From contig OW388300.1 of the NCBI GenBank assembly GCA_936450465.1, positions 21,763,232 to 21,827,231 on the forward strand: a stretch of 64,000 nucleotides of DNA, read 5' to 3'. Every line of letters begins with the position of its first letter. The stretch's first letter is position 1. The notes under the pieces were generated by a model, which saw nothing but the letters and a program-made list of their open reading frames with translations, searched no databases and was not told the DNA's origin. The position numbers and the translations under genes were made by a program. Shown piece after piece: positions 54,484-64,000 of this stretch. The stretch is from Gibbula magus (taxonomy: Eukaryota > Mollusca > Gastropoda > Trochida > Trochidae).

Positions 54484-57400
54484 TTAGGTCATGATGACCT
54501 GAAAAACTAGGTCACTGTGACACAAGAGAACCATTTCTGCTATGGGTCTCACAAAAAGAGTGGGTTTTCCATTTGAACACACTCTGACAGTAGCTTTCCT
54601 TACTTTCCCATCAGTACTAGGGATAGCTTCAACTATTCTACCCACAGGCCATGAGTTTCGATGTGTAGTTTTGTCTCTAATGAGAACAATGTCCCCCGTG
54701 TTGATATTCGGTCTATTTTCTGTCCACTTTCTCCGGTGTTGAAGAGATTGTAGATATTCCTTCTTCCACTTTACCCAGAAGGTATCAGCAAGTACTTGAA
54801 CCTGCTTCCACTGTTTTTTATACAAATCAGTGATAGTTCCTGTGCAACCTATCAGAGGTTCCACACTGTGATTGGTCTTTTGGGTCAGAAGTGTGGACGG
54901 TGTCAAAATGAAGGGGTCAGTAGAGTCTGTCGACACAGGTACAATTGGACGGGCATTAACAATCGCACAAACCTCGGCCAAGAAAGTTGTCAATACCTCA
55001 TGGCTCAAATTTCTATGCGAGATTTCACTCATCATATGATCCAGTATGCGACGCACTACCCCTATCATTCTTTCCCACACCCCTCCCATGTGAGACGCAT
55101 GAGGCGGGTTGAATAACCATGTCGCCCGGTGTCCATTTATGAATGATTTCACACTGGAGTCCTCCACATTCACACTGTGAACTCCGAGAATATCTGTTGC
55201 TCCTACGAAATTTGTTCCGCGGTCCGAGCGAAACAGTTCGACATTGCCGCGCAATGCAATGAATCTGCGTAGAGCATTTATGAATGATGAGGTTGACATT
55301 TCTTCAATTACCTCTATGTGGATAGCTCTTGTTGACAGACAAGTAAAGAGGAGGGCCCATCTTTTACTGTTTGTCTGACCCCGGGTCTTTCTTACTGCAA
55401 TAGTCCACGGTCCAAAGGTATCAACACCGACATTGGTGAATGGGGGTGTTTGAGTGACACGATCTGCTGGCAAGTCTGACATGATCTGTTGTTCTTGGGC
55501 ACCTCTTAGTTTCCTACAAGTGACACAGTGGTGAATGACCGACGCCACGAGCCGCTTGACTCCAGTGATCCAGAAACCTGCAGACCTGATTGCTCCTTCC
55601 GAAAGGTGTCTTCCTTGATGATGGATCTGTTCATGATGATGTCGGACAAGTAATGTTGCAATATGATGTTTGCCGGGAATTATGAGAGGATATTTCTCAT
55701 TCATGCCAAGTTCACAGTTGGAGAGTCGACCTCCGACCCTTAACATCCCTTCATTATCCAACTGGGGATTCAGTGAAATGATAGAGCTGCTCTTAGGTAA
55801 TCCAGTCTTGGATTTTACAGCCTCTAGTTCCTGATGATAGACTTCCTTTTGTACCTGGGATATGAGAAACAATTCCGCTTCAGTTTCCGAATGTTTCTTC
55901 AGTGGCTCTGTTTGTGAATTAATGTGTTTGTGCGACTTCTTAGCAAGGGCCTTCAAACGAGCGAAACACTTTACCAATCTGTTCCATTTGGAGAAGTTCT
56001 CAAATCTGTGTGAACCAAGCAGGTTTTGGCTGTTTATGGAAGTATGGGTGGCCATAGATCGGATTTCCATTTCATCTGTGACGTCTTTTTCAACACGTGT
56101 AACGTTAGGATCCTCGTGTCGATGTTCATCAGACGACTTCGGCTCTGGGCCTAACAACCATGGATTTGTGCCTAGCGTTGATGCGGTCACAGGGCGAGTT
56201 GCTTGATCAGCTGGATTACTGGCTGAAGCAACATACTTCCACTGAGAGGGTTTGGAGTGTTTCCTTATCTTCTCTACCCGATTTGTCACATACACTGAGA
56301 AGCGCTTCGTGTTGTTTGAAATGTATCCCAACACAATTCGACTGTCCGTATGGTACTGAACACAATCCGCTGCGATGTTCAACTGACATCCAACAATGAT
56401 AGCTACCTCAATGCCTAGCACAGCTGCACACAGTTCTAAGCGTGGAATGGTATGGACATTCGACGGAGCTACCTTAGCTTTACCCAGCACGAATCCATAC
56501 TTTTCTTTGCCATTTGTGTCCATCATCTTGAGGTACGAGACTGCGGCGATCGCATTTTCCGATGCGTCCGAATATACGTGAAGCTCTCTCGATTCCATGC
56601 CACTGAATGACACTGGAAGTATAGTTCTGGGAATTTGTAGGTTCTCCAAATAAACCAGAGAGCTTTTCCACTGCTCCCATTTGTTGTAGTACTCAGGGGG
56701 TAGAGTTTCATCCCAATCTACGCCGTCAGATATGAGATCTCGCATGATGCATTTACCTTCCACAACTACGGGAGCCGCAAACCCCATGGGATCAAAGATA
56801 CTGTTTATCACAGATAAAACTCCACGTCTTGTGAATGGTTTCTCTGTGCCTGATGTCTGAAAGGTGAACGTGTCCGTGTTTATGTTCCATGTCATTCCAA
56901 GGCTCCTTTGTAGTGGGAATAGATCATGATTTAAGTCCAAATCTTTAAGGTCCTTGGCAAGATCGTCATTGGGAAAGGCGTTCATGACTGCTGCACTGTT
57001 TGAGGTTATCTTATGCAAACGAAGCTGTCCATTTTCATACAGAGATGACTGGGTCCTCTTCAACAGACTTATAGCCTCTTCCTCCGTCCGGAGTGATGTG
57101 ACCCCGTCGTCCACATAAAAGTCTCGTTCAATGAATTCTCTGGTGTCGCTGCCATGCCTCTGCTCCCCACCGTGAGCTGCCCTTCTCAAGCCATAGGTAG
57201 CTGTGGCTGGGGATGACACATTTCCAAAAATGTGTACATTCATACGATATTCAATCAATTCCCTGTCCAGGTCGTTGTCAGCATGCCACCATAATCTTAG
57301 ATAATCTCTGTCCTTTTCCAAAACCTCGAAACAAAAGAACATCTGCTGAATGTCGGCTATTATTCCTACTGGTTCCCTGCGGAAACGCAACAAAATTCCG

Positions 57401-58503
57401 AGTAAGTCATTCATCAAGTCCGGTCCTTGTAGCAGAACTGAATTGAGGGAAGTGCCTTCACACATAGATGCTGAATCAAACACTACACGGATAGAAGACG
57501 GCTTCCGTGGGTGATACACAGCAAATATCGGCACATACCAGGCTTCAGTCTCATGATTCTCTAGTGGCGGCGCCACTTCAGCATGGTGATTATCAAAGAT
57601 CTTCTGCATGAAATCCTTGAATTGAGCCTGTTTTTCCTTGTTTTTCTTCAGATCTCGGGTTAATGACTTAGCCCGATTGTATGACTGTGCTTTATTGTTT
57701 GGCAACCTTGAACGTGGTGATTTGAAGGGAAGTGGAGATTCCCATTTTCCGTTTGAATTCACCTTCATTTCCTTATCCATTATATCCAGGAATTCCTTAT
57801 CCTCGATAGAGTGACCAGGCATATCATCTTCACGGGTGACTGTGAAGATTCTATCATGAATGTCGGGTAGCCGTGTGGAGTTGTAAGTGTCCTTCAGTTG
57901 TAAACGGTTAGGGCATGACTCACAAATTGATGTCCGTCCATTGTCCAGAACATGAGTCTTGCTCACATACACTGGTGAGGGGGGATGGATCCTGCCAAGG
58001 CACACTTCACCCACTATCACCCAGCCTAACGGGAGTCTCTGTGCGTAAGGAGATTTGGAAGGTCCTGTGATCTGATCCAACACGTGATGTACTTCTGGAA
58101 GGTCACGTCCGATCAGAATTTGGATAGTAGCAGTTGTGTCCAATGGCGGTATACATCTAGCTATTGGTTGTAGGTGAGAGTGATTGAGTGCCACCTCTGG
58201 GGTTGGAATCTCATCAGTGTGATCTGGGATATCGTTGCACTCAATCAGTGTAGGGAGTTCAAACGCCTGATTTCCATCCATAGATTCAATGGTGAATCCG
58301 TCTGCACGTCGACCTAAAGTCTCCACACGACCGCCACATGAAGACAATGTATACGGTACTGTATTTCCCTCAATGTCAAATGTTTCAAAGAATGTAGTCT
58401 TACACAACGATGCATTGCTTTGATCATCAATGGAAGCATACATGAGCACTGCCCTTTCAGATTGACCCTTAGGATACACCCTACCAGGATATGTTTCGCA
58501 CAT
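54484..58503 (-). CDS. pol: Pao/BEL Pol polyprotein (PR-RT-RH-IN)
   Basis: A 1,339-codon open frame. Residues 20-165 are the retropepsin-like protease (active-site region MYASIDDQSN). Residues about 330-475 are the reverse transcriptase with D384 (IIADIQQMF) and YVDD at 463-466. RNase H follows around LHVYSDASENAIAAVSYL. The integrase zinc-binding segment is HHHEQIHHQ ... HHCVTCRKLRG, and the catalytic core is VGVDTFGPW, LFRSDRGTNFVG and MGGVWERMIGVV (D, D, E). The C-terminal part (NTGDIVLIRDKTTHRNSWPV) resembles the DUF5641 tail typical of the group. The frame is -1 relative to gag, overlapping it by 190 nt. The natural protein probably starts inside gag by frameshift, so the first Met is only the first available ATG. 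Confidence 0.94.
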   Translation of the reverse strand: MCETYPGRVYPKGQSERAVLMYASIDDQSNASLCKTTFFETFDIEGNTVPYTLSSCGGRVETLGRRADGFTIESMDGNQAFELPTLIECNDIPDHTDEIPTPEVALNHSHLQPIARCIPPLDTTATIQILIGRDLPEVHHVLDQITGPSKSPYAQRLPLGWVIVGEVCLGRIHPPSPVYVSKTHVLDNGRTSICESCPNRLQLKDTYNSTRLPDIHDRIFTVTREDDMPGHSIEDKEFLDIMDKEMKVNSNGKWESPLPFKSPRSRLPNNKAQSYNRAKSLTRDLKKNKEKQAQFKDFMQKIFDNHHAEVAPPLENHETEAWYVPIFAVYHPRKPSSIRVVFDSASMCEGTSLNSVLLQGPDLMNDLLGILLRFRREPVGIIADIQQMFFCFEVLEKDRDYLRLWWHADNDLDRELIEYRMNVHIFGNVSSPATATYGLRRAAHGGEQRHGSDTREFIERDFYVDDGVTSLRTEEEAISLLKRTQSSLYENGQLRLHKITSNSAAVMNAFPNDDLAKDLKDLDLNHDLFPLQRSLGMTWNINTDTFTFQTSGTEKPFTRRGVLSVINSIFDPMGFAAPVVVEGKCIMRDLISDGVDWDETLPPEYYNKWEQWKSSLVYLENLQIPRTILPVSFSGMESRELHVYSDASENAIAAVSYLKMMDTNGKEKYGFVLGKAKVAPSNVHTIPRLELCAAVLGIEVAIIVGCQLNIAADCVQYHTDSRIVLGYISNNTKRFSVYVTNRVEKIRKHSKPSQWKYVASASNPADQATRPVTASTLGTNPWLLGPEPKSSDEHRHEDPNVTRVEKDVTDEMEIRSMATHTSINSQNLLGSHRFENFSKWNRLVKCFARLKALAKKSHKHINSQTEPLKKHSETEAELFLISQVQKEVYHQELEAVKSKTGLPKSSSIISLNPQLDNEGMLRVGGRLSNCELGMNEKYPLIIPGKHHIATLLVRHHHEQIHHQGRHLSEGAIRSAGFWITGVKRLVASVIHHCVTCRKLRGAQEQQIMSDLPADRVTQTPPFTNVGVDTFGPWTIAVRKTRGQTNSKRWALLFTCLSTRAIHIEVIEEMSTSSFINALRRFIALRGNVELFRSDRGTNFVGATDILGVHSVNVEDSSVKSFINGHRATWLFNPPHASHMGGVWERMIGVVRRILDHMMSEISHRNLSHEVLTTFLAEVCAIVNARPIVPVSTDSTDPFILTPSTLLTQKTNHSVEPLIGCTGTITDLYKKQWKQVQVLADTFWVKWKKEYLQSLQHRRKWTENRPNINTGDIVLIRDKTTHRNSWPVGRIVEAIPSTDGKVRKATVRVCSNGKPTLFVRPIAEMVLLCHSDLVFQVIMT

Positions 58504-60782
58504 GACCTCCCTTGAAATGAACCGTTACACACCTGAGTGCACTTAGTTGACAAAGATGCTACTGAATTCTTGTTAGAGTTCTCAACCTTCTTGTCTGCCT
58601 GTGGTTTGGGGTTGGTATTTGGACCTGACGAAGTTCCGATATTTCTTGAGGGTTCATTACCTTGTTCAATATGCAAAGCTGTTGCATGTCTCCTACTGCC
58701 ACACTCTTGGCACTGACAGTTTTCAGTGCATTCACTGGCAAGATGTCTGGATAAACAGCACCTAAAACACATTCCCCGTCTCATGAGAAAGTCTTTTCTT
58801 TCCTGAAAAGGCATAGATTTGAAAGTTCTACAGTCATTCAGGGTGTGACGCAAGTTTAGATGCAGAGGGCAAAACTCTCCATCATTCCTAAAGTTCCACT
58901 GTGGTTTTTCCGAAGAAGTTGAGACGTCAGTTTTCCGGGTGTTCACTGATGCGGGTTTGTGGTTCCTTTGAGGTCCCAGTTGCTGTTGGTGAGATTCATA
59001 CATGAAACATGGATCGTTTCGTAGCCTACTGATGTCACGTACAAACTGCACAAATTCTGAGAAGGGAGGAAATGGAACAGACCATTTATCCTTATATCTG
59101 AATGCATGATTTGTCCACCTGTCAATAATGTTGTTTGGCAATTTGTTAACAATCGGATTAACACCTGAGGAAGAGTCGAAATATGCCAAAACAGCTTGGT
59201 AATTGGGATCACTTTTTGTGCACTCAATCTCTGATAATAGATCAGACAGTTCATACAACCTCGTGTGATCTTTGTAGCCGATTTTTGGAAAATTAGCAAT
59301 TCTCCTATTCAATGAGGCCTCCACCATGACAGGGGAACCATACCGTTCCTCCATTCTATTCCACACCTGAGTCAAACCTTTCACTGGGTCATGAATATTT
59401 GCTGAGCGTAGACTCTGTGCAGATTTCCTAGACTCGGGGCCGAGCCACTTGAGCAGCAAATCAAGCTCCTCAATAGCAGACACATTCAACTCACTAATCA
59501 CACTAAAGAAACTAGATTTCCACATAGCATATGATTCTGGTCTATCATTAAAATTGCTGAACCTGGTTAACAACAAATCTTTCTTCAACAAGAACTTTGT
59601 GAGTTCTGAAGCCTGATCATATGCATGATTAGTAACAACATGATCTGTGATCACCCGACCTGTGGTCGTGTGACCTGAATTAATATTGCCCGAATGACCT
59701 AATTCTGAATGTCCCTGCTCAACACGTGAAAACTTCATATTATTGTCAACATGTGTGTCACCATGATCATTTGTATGATTAGTAACAACCTGATCTGTGA
59801 TCACCCGACCTGTGGTCGTGTGACCTGAATTAATATTGCCTGAATGACCTAATTCTAAGTGTCCATGTTTAACATGTGAGAACTTAATATTATTGTCAAC
59901 ATGTGTGTCACCATGATCATTTGAAATTGTCACATGAGCAAGATGGTCAGAAATGTATCTCTCGGTCCTGTCTCTCGCCGATTCTTGTGGAAGTGATTTA
60001 TCAAGGGAATGAAAGTCACTGCACGACTCTTCCGAACACGCCTCTTCTAACACCTTAATTTCTGCCTCGGTCATAGCAACTTCTTTTTCTTGCTTCAGGA
60101 TGTTTAACTCAGCCTCCATCTCTGTCTTTTTCCTATCAACAACGGCTTGTTGAGTCTTCATTCGTTCATTCAACGAGGCTTCTTCCTTCAAGATGTCCGC
60201 CTCTTTCTGTGCATACGCTAGGCCGACTTTAGCTGACTCTGCTTCTGCCCTCTTCTTCGCAAGTATTGTTGCAAAACTACTGTTCCTGCTACTTTGGGAT
60301 CGTTCAGACCCTGACTTCGTAGATTTTCCAGACTTTCTAGATTTTCTGGAGTGTGTTTCATCTACATTAGAAATCATATTCATTATTAGTTCATTAGTTT
60401 CATTAACAATTGCTAAGGTTTTACTTCTGGCCAAGTTATGTTGTTGTTCTGCCTGGAGGCTTTCTACCGTGTTCACACGTTGTAAGTAGACGACATAATT
60501 AGAGGCAATGTCACAATAAGCACTATGACACCTTTGAAGATCACTCATATAACACTCTAAGTGTTCCTTTTTGTCACATGAACGAATGTTTGTCAGACTA
60601 AATGTATGTGCAATATACTCAGTCTGTTTTGTAAGTTTGTTAATGTACTTAGCATTATTTTCATCAAAGAGTGCCTGACCCTTTAAAGTTAATTTTCTAA
60701 CACGTTGTCCTGACAACACAACTTCCTCTATATCATCTGAATCAAGATGAAATGCCTCCTCCTGTGAATCCTCGCCTGCCAT
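58314..60782 (-). CDS. gag: Pao/BEL Gag polyprotein
   Basis: An 822-codon frame starting 24 nt after the 5' LTR. The N-terminal half is charged, with coiled-coil stretches (about residues 170-250, ERMKTQQAVVDRKKTEMEAE). A 50-residue segment (NDHGDTHVDNN ...) is tandemly duplicated around residues 280-385. The DUF1759-like region starts around LLTRFSNFNDRPESYAMWKS. Zinc-knuckle-type Cys motifs follow (CFRCCLSRHLASEC and CQCQECGSRRHATALH). After GRSCAK the last about 60 residues read through pol sequence in the wrong frame, so the biologically relevant Gag-Pol must switch frame near 58490-58520. No damaging stop is present. Confidence 0.92.
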   Translation of the reverse strand: MAGEDSQEEAFHLDSDDIEEVVLSGQRVRKLTLKGQALFDENNAKYINKLTKQTEYIAHTFSLTNIRSCDKKEHLECYMSDLQRCHSAYCDIASNYVVYLQRVNTVESLQAEQQHNLARSKTLAIVNETNELIMNMISNVDETHSRKSRKSGKSTKSGSERSQSSRNSSFATILAKKRAEAESAKVGLAYAQKEADILKEEASLNERMKTQQAVVDRKKTEMEAELNILKQEKEVAMTEAEIKVLEEACSEESCSDFHSLDKSLPQESARDRTERYISDHLAHVTISNDHGDTHVDNNIKFSHVKHGHLELGHSGNINSGHTTTGRVITDQVVTNHTNDHGDTHVDNNMKFSRVEQGHSELGHSGNINSGHTTTGRVITDHVVTNHAYDQASELTKFLLKKDLLLTRFSNFNDRPESYAMWKSSFFSVISELNVSAIEELDLLLKWLGPESRKSAQSLRSANIHDPVKGLTQVWNRMEERYGSPVMVEASLNRRIANFPKIGYKDHTRLYELSDLLSEIECTKSDPNYQAVLAYFDSSSGVNPIVNKLPNNIIDRWTNHAFRYKDKWSVPFPPFSEFVQFVRDISRLRNDPCFMYESHQQQLGPQRNHKPASVNTRKTDVSTSSEKPQWNFRNDGEFCPLHLNLRHTLNDCRTFKSMPFQERKDFLMRRGMCFRCCLSRHLASECTENCQCQECGSRRHATALHIEQGNEPSRNIGTSSGPNTNPKPQADKKVENSNKNSVASLSTKCTQVCNGSFQGRSCAKHILVGCILRVNLKGQCSCMLPLMIKAMHRCVRLHSLKHLTLREIQYRIHCLHVAVVWRL
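59635..59934 (-). repeat. 150-bp in-frame duplication within gag
   Basis: Two adjacent units of 150 bp (50 codons), for example TGATCTGTGATCACCCGACC at 59641 and 59791. They differ at a few bases. The unit is His/Asn/Gly/Thr-rich. Confidence 0.9.
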
Positions 60783-60806
60783 CGTTGATGTACAAAGTTC
60801 TTTTAC

Positions 60807-61490
60807 TGTTCTGTTTTATAGACAGATAACCCCGGCCTCCCTGGGTAACACAAGAAATAAGTCATGTTCCACTTCATTGTTTTTATTTTCGGAAGGCTTC
60901 TAAAAGGGTAAAAGACTGAAAAATACAAAGAAAGTACATTCAGTATGTTTTAGAGCACAACAATGTCAATTCAAAAACACGTTTGCTTACATATCAATTT
61001 TCAAAGAAAGCTGTATTGACAATGCAGATTAATATTTTACTGCCGCTTCACATTTGTTAATCAAACATAAGATAGCATAAAGATATTGTACAAGGATGGT
61101 AAAAATTATTAAAAAAGTAAATATACCCATCACTGTTCGCCATGAGCGCGAAACCACGTGGTACTATGCCAAATTTATAAAAACAAATATTTACCAAAAT
61201 TTACATGAGTTTGTATAATCATTACATGATAGAAGTGTTGTAAACACAATTTGTCGATGAATAAAGGGATACATACACTTTGGTACCTATGGATTTCCTA
61301 AATGGTGCATGATCTGCAATGCCGAAGACGTGCACTGACGCCATGTTGAACCAAAAACCAAAAACCCGAAACCGAAACCAGAATTTCCTGGAAGTCAAAG
61401 GGAGATAACCCATACCATGGTCCTAGAATGCCGCCATAAAAAAAATCAATAATAAAGCCAATATGTAGCTGTTTTGCATGAAACAGTACA
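60807..61490 (-). repeat. 5' LTR of the Pao/BEL element
   Basis: 684 bp with ends TG and CA; the 5' part of the element on the coding strand. Only 24 nt separate it from the gag ATG, and I do not recognise a standard tRNA primer-binding site there. Confidence 0.95.
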
Positions 61491-61495
61491 TATTT

Positions 61496-63200
61496 GATAT
61501 ATCTTTTCGGGGATGAAGCACAAGGTTAAACGACCAGAAAAGTTATTTATATAGGCCAGATTTACACCATCTTGCAAAGCTGTGAAATATAAGACCTATA
61601 CTCGTTTTTTCACAACACATAATGTTATTCTGTCACTCAGTCAGACAATGACAATGACGGTGAGTCTGTAACTGGTTCGTGCAGTCTGTGTGAACCGATC
61701 AAAGTGTAACTGATCACTGTTGTGAAGACGACAATCGAACACAAACTCCCTCTAGGGTACAAATCTACCTCTCCTGATATTGAATGTAAATGCTGTGTCG
61801 TTTTTTAGCTGTCATTATCATAGTGAGCAGATGAGGAATGCCTCAGGGAACGATTTCATGTTCCGATGGGAATCGATTTACGGTCAAGCGAAACTTTTCT
61901 TCCAATTAGAGAAATAAACTGTATACTAACTATGAAGTATGCTACTCCTCAGGTATGTTATTTGAAGAATGGATATGTCAATATATCATCGGTACTCTTG
62001 TTTTGAACATCCTCCAGGCTCCTAATTCGGGATATATCAGTGTATTGTATTCACAGGCGAAACTTTATTTTTGGGATATCACTTTCATTTTGTTCTCGAA
62101 TATGTCATAAAACGATTTCAATGTGTCCCCAATAATAGCGATGATGAAAATTGATGTAACTAACGAACCAGTAAACTTTTGTTAAGTCACACACTGATGT
62201 ACGTCAAGGTGAGTTTCTTACAGTGTTTCTTAAAGATATGGATCTGTGTCCTTAAGGATTTTATTTATTTATTTTGGTTCAATCGTTACGTTGACTCGCA
62301 GTACTCCTGTATTTGTGACACATGTTTATGAAATGAATTAAGTCTAAACTATATAGTTCATATAACTAACTACTTTAATTTAATTGTCATAGATCATGTT
62401 GATTTCTTAATAAGTGCAATGATTAGCCACGCAGTCCACTGTAAACATGCATACCACGTGGGTATCCTAGTACCCTTTGTATATGCTGGTTACGTTCAGC
62501 GTTTTGCTGCTTTGTTGTATATACACAGAAAACACATATATGAAGTTGAAATCCAGAACGATACTGAGTTAGCCATTACCGCTAGCCCACTAGCTCCTCC
62601 TCGCCTATCCCGGCCTCTACCTTTCTATATATATATAGAGTCAATAATCTTCCGCAAAATCACATTTAATTAAAGTGGTAATAATTTTTAGTCGGAGAGC
62701 TGAACAGATAATATTTCTATCTAAATACTAGAGAAGCGCACATTTTGATAATCAGACAAAACTTGCAATTGATTTCTCATATTCAGTCGCCGATGCGACA
62801 GGGATATCACATGTCTCATTTAACTTCATGTTCGAATGTGAAGTAATATTGGGTAACGCTTTCTGGCTGATGCTCGGTTTAATGATAAATCGACGATGTA
62901 TTATCAAAATATCACATCTCCTCTTGATTAAACCAAGTATAAATAGCTACTGTGACAGACGAAACCTCAGACTTTGAATACGCAAGTAATTGCAACTGCA
63001 TCTTTCTATTTGGGCTTTCATACCCTCATCTTTTGGCGCTTCTTCCAATGAGAGAGGGGAACGTTAAACTTATCATTTCTGTTTTAATACTGTAAAGCAC
63101 TTTTATATATACCAAAGAGAGGGTATTTAGTTGTAGAACCCATTCCTAATCCCCTCCTCACCTAGTAAAATAGGTTTAAAACAAGCAAAAGTTAAATCGC
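61496..63200. other. Spacer to the right of the retrotransposon
   Basis: AT-rich DNA with no recognised gene. An 84-codon frame at 62419-62673 has no family signature. A short TA run lies at about 62626-62637. Confidence 0.5.
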
Positions 63201-63209
63201 CACTAAACA

Positions 63210-64000
63210 AACAAACCCACCCTACATGCCACATACCGAATGGATTCTGTTAATTCTTATTGTACCACATGGATACTTAATGTCAATATTTCTAAAACCA
63301 AAGTATAAATATTTGGCGGATCGAAAAAAAAACATTACAAAGCATCATTCAAAATTGGAAATAATATTCTGGAAAATGTTCAATTCTACACATATCAAGG
63401 TTTAAGGTTTCAAAAGAACAGGAAAGTTTCATTAACGAAAGAAAAAGCCACGGAAAAGCCACAAACGGAATGTATTTTGCTCTTAGCAAACTGCATTGCA
63501 TCTAACTGCATCTAACTGCATCTAACATGTGAATTACAACTGCGTTTATTTGATTCCATGATATTGCCTAATTCTGTTGTATTGACGAAGGTTTGTGGTT
63601 TCGAAGAATATAAAGTACACATAATTTTTCTTAACCTATTAGTGCCCTGTAGAAAAATAACATAAATTCTATTTGGGGAATTCGGTAGATATCACTTGCA
63701 ATTAATATCAAATTGAGAATCACTTCATTTTGAGCTCGACTTATGACTGGAAAAGCTTCAAAATTATCCTTAATCATTTTAAAAAATTACTTTTTAACGA
63801 TACTCTTCTTTGGAAAAGTAATCATAAATGAATTATGAATATCAAAATCATTTTTGATGAAATAGGACTGTGATATCTGGGATTTAAAAAAACTTCGAAG
63901 ATTTGAACATTTGAGATCAAATTAAGCTGGAAGATGCATTTGCGTAAGTGTGGTTATCAACGGTCGATCAATCATCAAAATGTATTACTTATAGCTCCTT
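63210..64000 (+). pseudogene. Decayed LINE ORF2, region after the RT palm
   Basis: Frames shift repeatedly, but successive segments resemble LINE ORF2: TWILNVNISKTKV-IFGGSKK (63270-63325), KASFKIGNNILENVQFYTYQ (about 63339-63400), NGMYFALSKL (63466-63495), LQLRLFDSMILPN (63537-63575) and KIIFDEIGL (63846-63872). No intact frame remains. A three-unit repeat of TGCATCTAAC (63495-63524) interrupts it. The element continues past the window edge. Confidence 0.6.

Larger units (their letters stand above)
53366..61490 (-). mobile_element. Complete Pao/BEL LTR retrotransposon
   Basis: An 8.1-kb element on the minus strand. Both LTRs start TG and end CA, and the 5-bp duplication TATTT flanks it (53361-53365 and 61491-61495). 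Order on the coding strand: 5' LTR (60807-61490), gag (60782-58314), pol with protease, reverse transcriptase, RNase H and integrase (58503-54484), polypurine tract AGGTGGGGAG next to the 3' LTR, 3' LTR (53366-54048). The order RT-RNaseH-INT, the DDQSN-type protease and the DUF1759-like gag identify Pao/BEL. The LTRs differ by one substitution and one indel, so the insertion is recent. Confidence 0.96.

Noticed and set aside
62419..62673. 84-codon open frame
   Set aside because: No signal peptide, domain or splice context could be supported.

Overview
The window looks like lophotrochozoan, most likely molluscan, nuclear DNA. It is AT-rich, its genes are interrupted by introns with GT..AG borders, and it is dense in microsatellites, MITEs, a tRNA-derived SINE, LINE remnants and a young Pao/BEL retrotransposon. 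The species call is inference; no gene here is diagnostic of a species.

Three host genes appear to form a loose cluster of secreted proteins, and I could assemble all three exon by exon. Gene A (minus, 26331 to 7120, 5 coding exons, 1,302 aa) has a signal peptide, two EGF-like modules and a cysteine-free Q/P/T/Y/N-rich tail encoded by one 3.46-kb exon. Gene B (minus, 30714 to 28971, 2 exons, 97 aa) is a secreted protein with about 20% methionine, built on G-M-N/A triplets. Gene C (plus, 44796 to 49925, 5 exons, 283 aa) has a signal peptide, a Met-Gly-Pro hexapeptide repeat, three EGF-like modules and a Met-rich C-terminus. Every intron in the three genes is phase 1. The architecture (signal peptide, low-complexity tract, EGF modules) fits extracellular-matrix, shell-matrix or adhesive proteins. 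Their function is inferred, not shown. A fourth gene (minus, 52922 to 51915) is a class A GPCR of 335 aa with variant DRY and NPxxY motifs.

Layout. 1-2312: satellite array of 31-bp monomers with a 22-monomer higher-order repeat. 2313-7119: non-coding, with TA microsatellites, a LINE 3' fragment, a CRE-like cluster and a small MITE. 7120-26331: gene A, whose 12.5-kb second intron holds a Tc1-like transposon, several inverted-repeat elements and a CT microsatellite. 26332-28970: spacer with an inverted-repeat element. 28971-30714: gene B. 30715-44795: mostly repeats, including a 47-bp alternating tandem repeat, a decayed L1-like LINE, a CT microsatellite, an L2-like LINE 3' end and an RT fragment. 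44796-49925: gene C, with two SINE copies in its second intron. 50103-50535: MITE next to gene C's poly(A) signal. 51915-52922: GPCR. 53366-61490: complete Pao/BEL retrotransposon with near-identical LTRs and a 5-bp target duplication. 61496-64000: spacer, then a decayed LINE.
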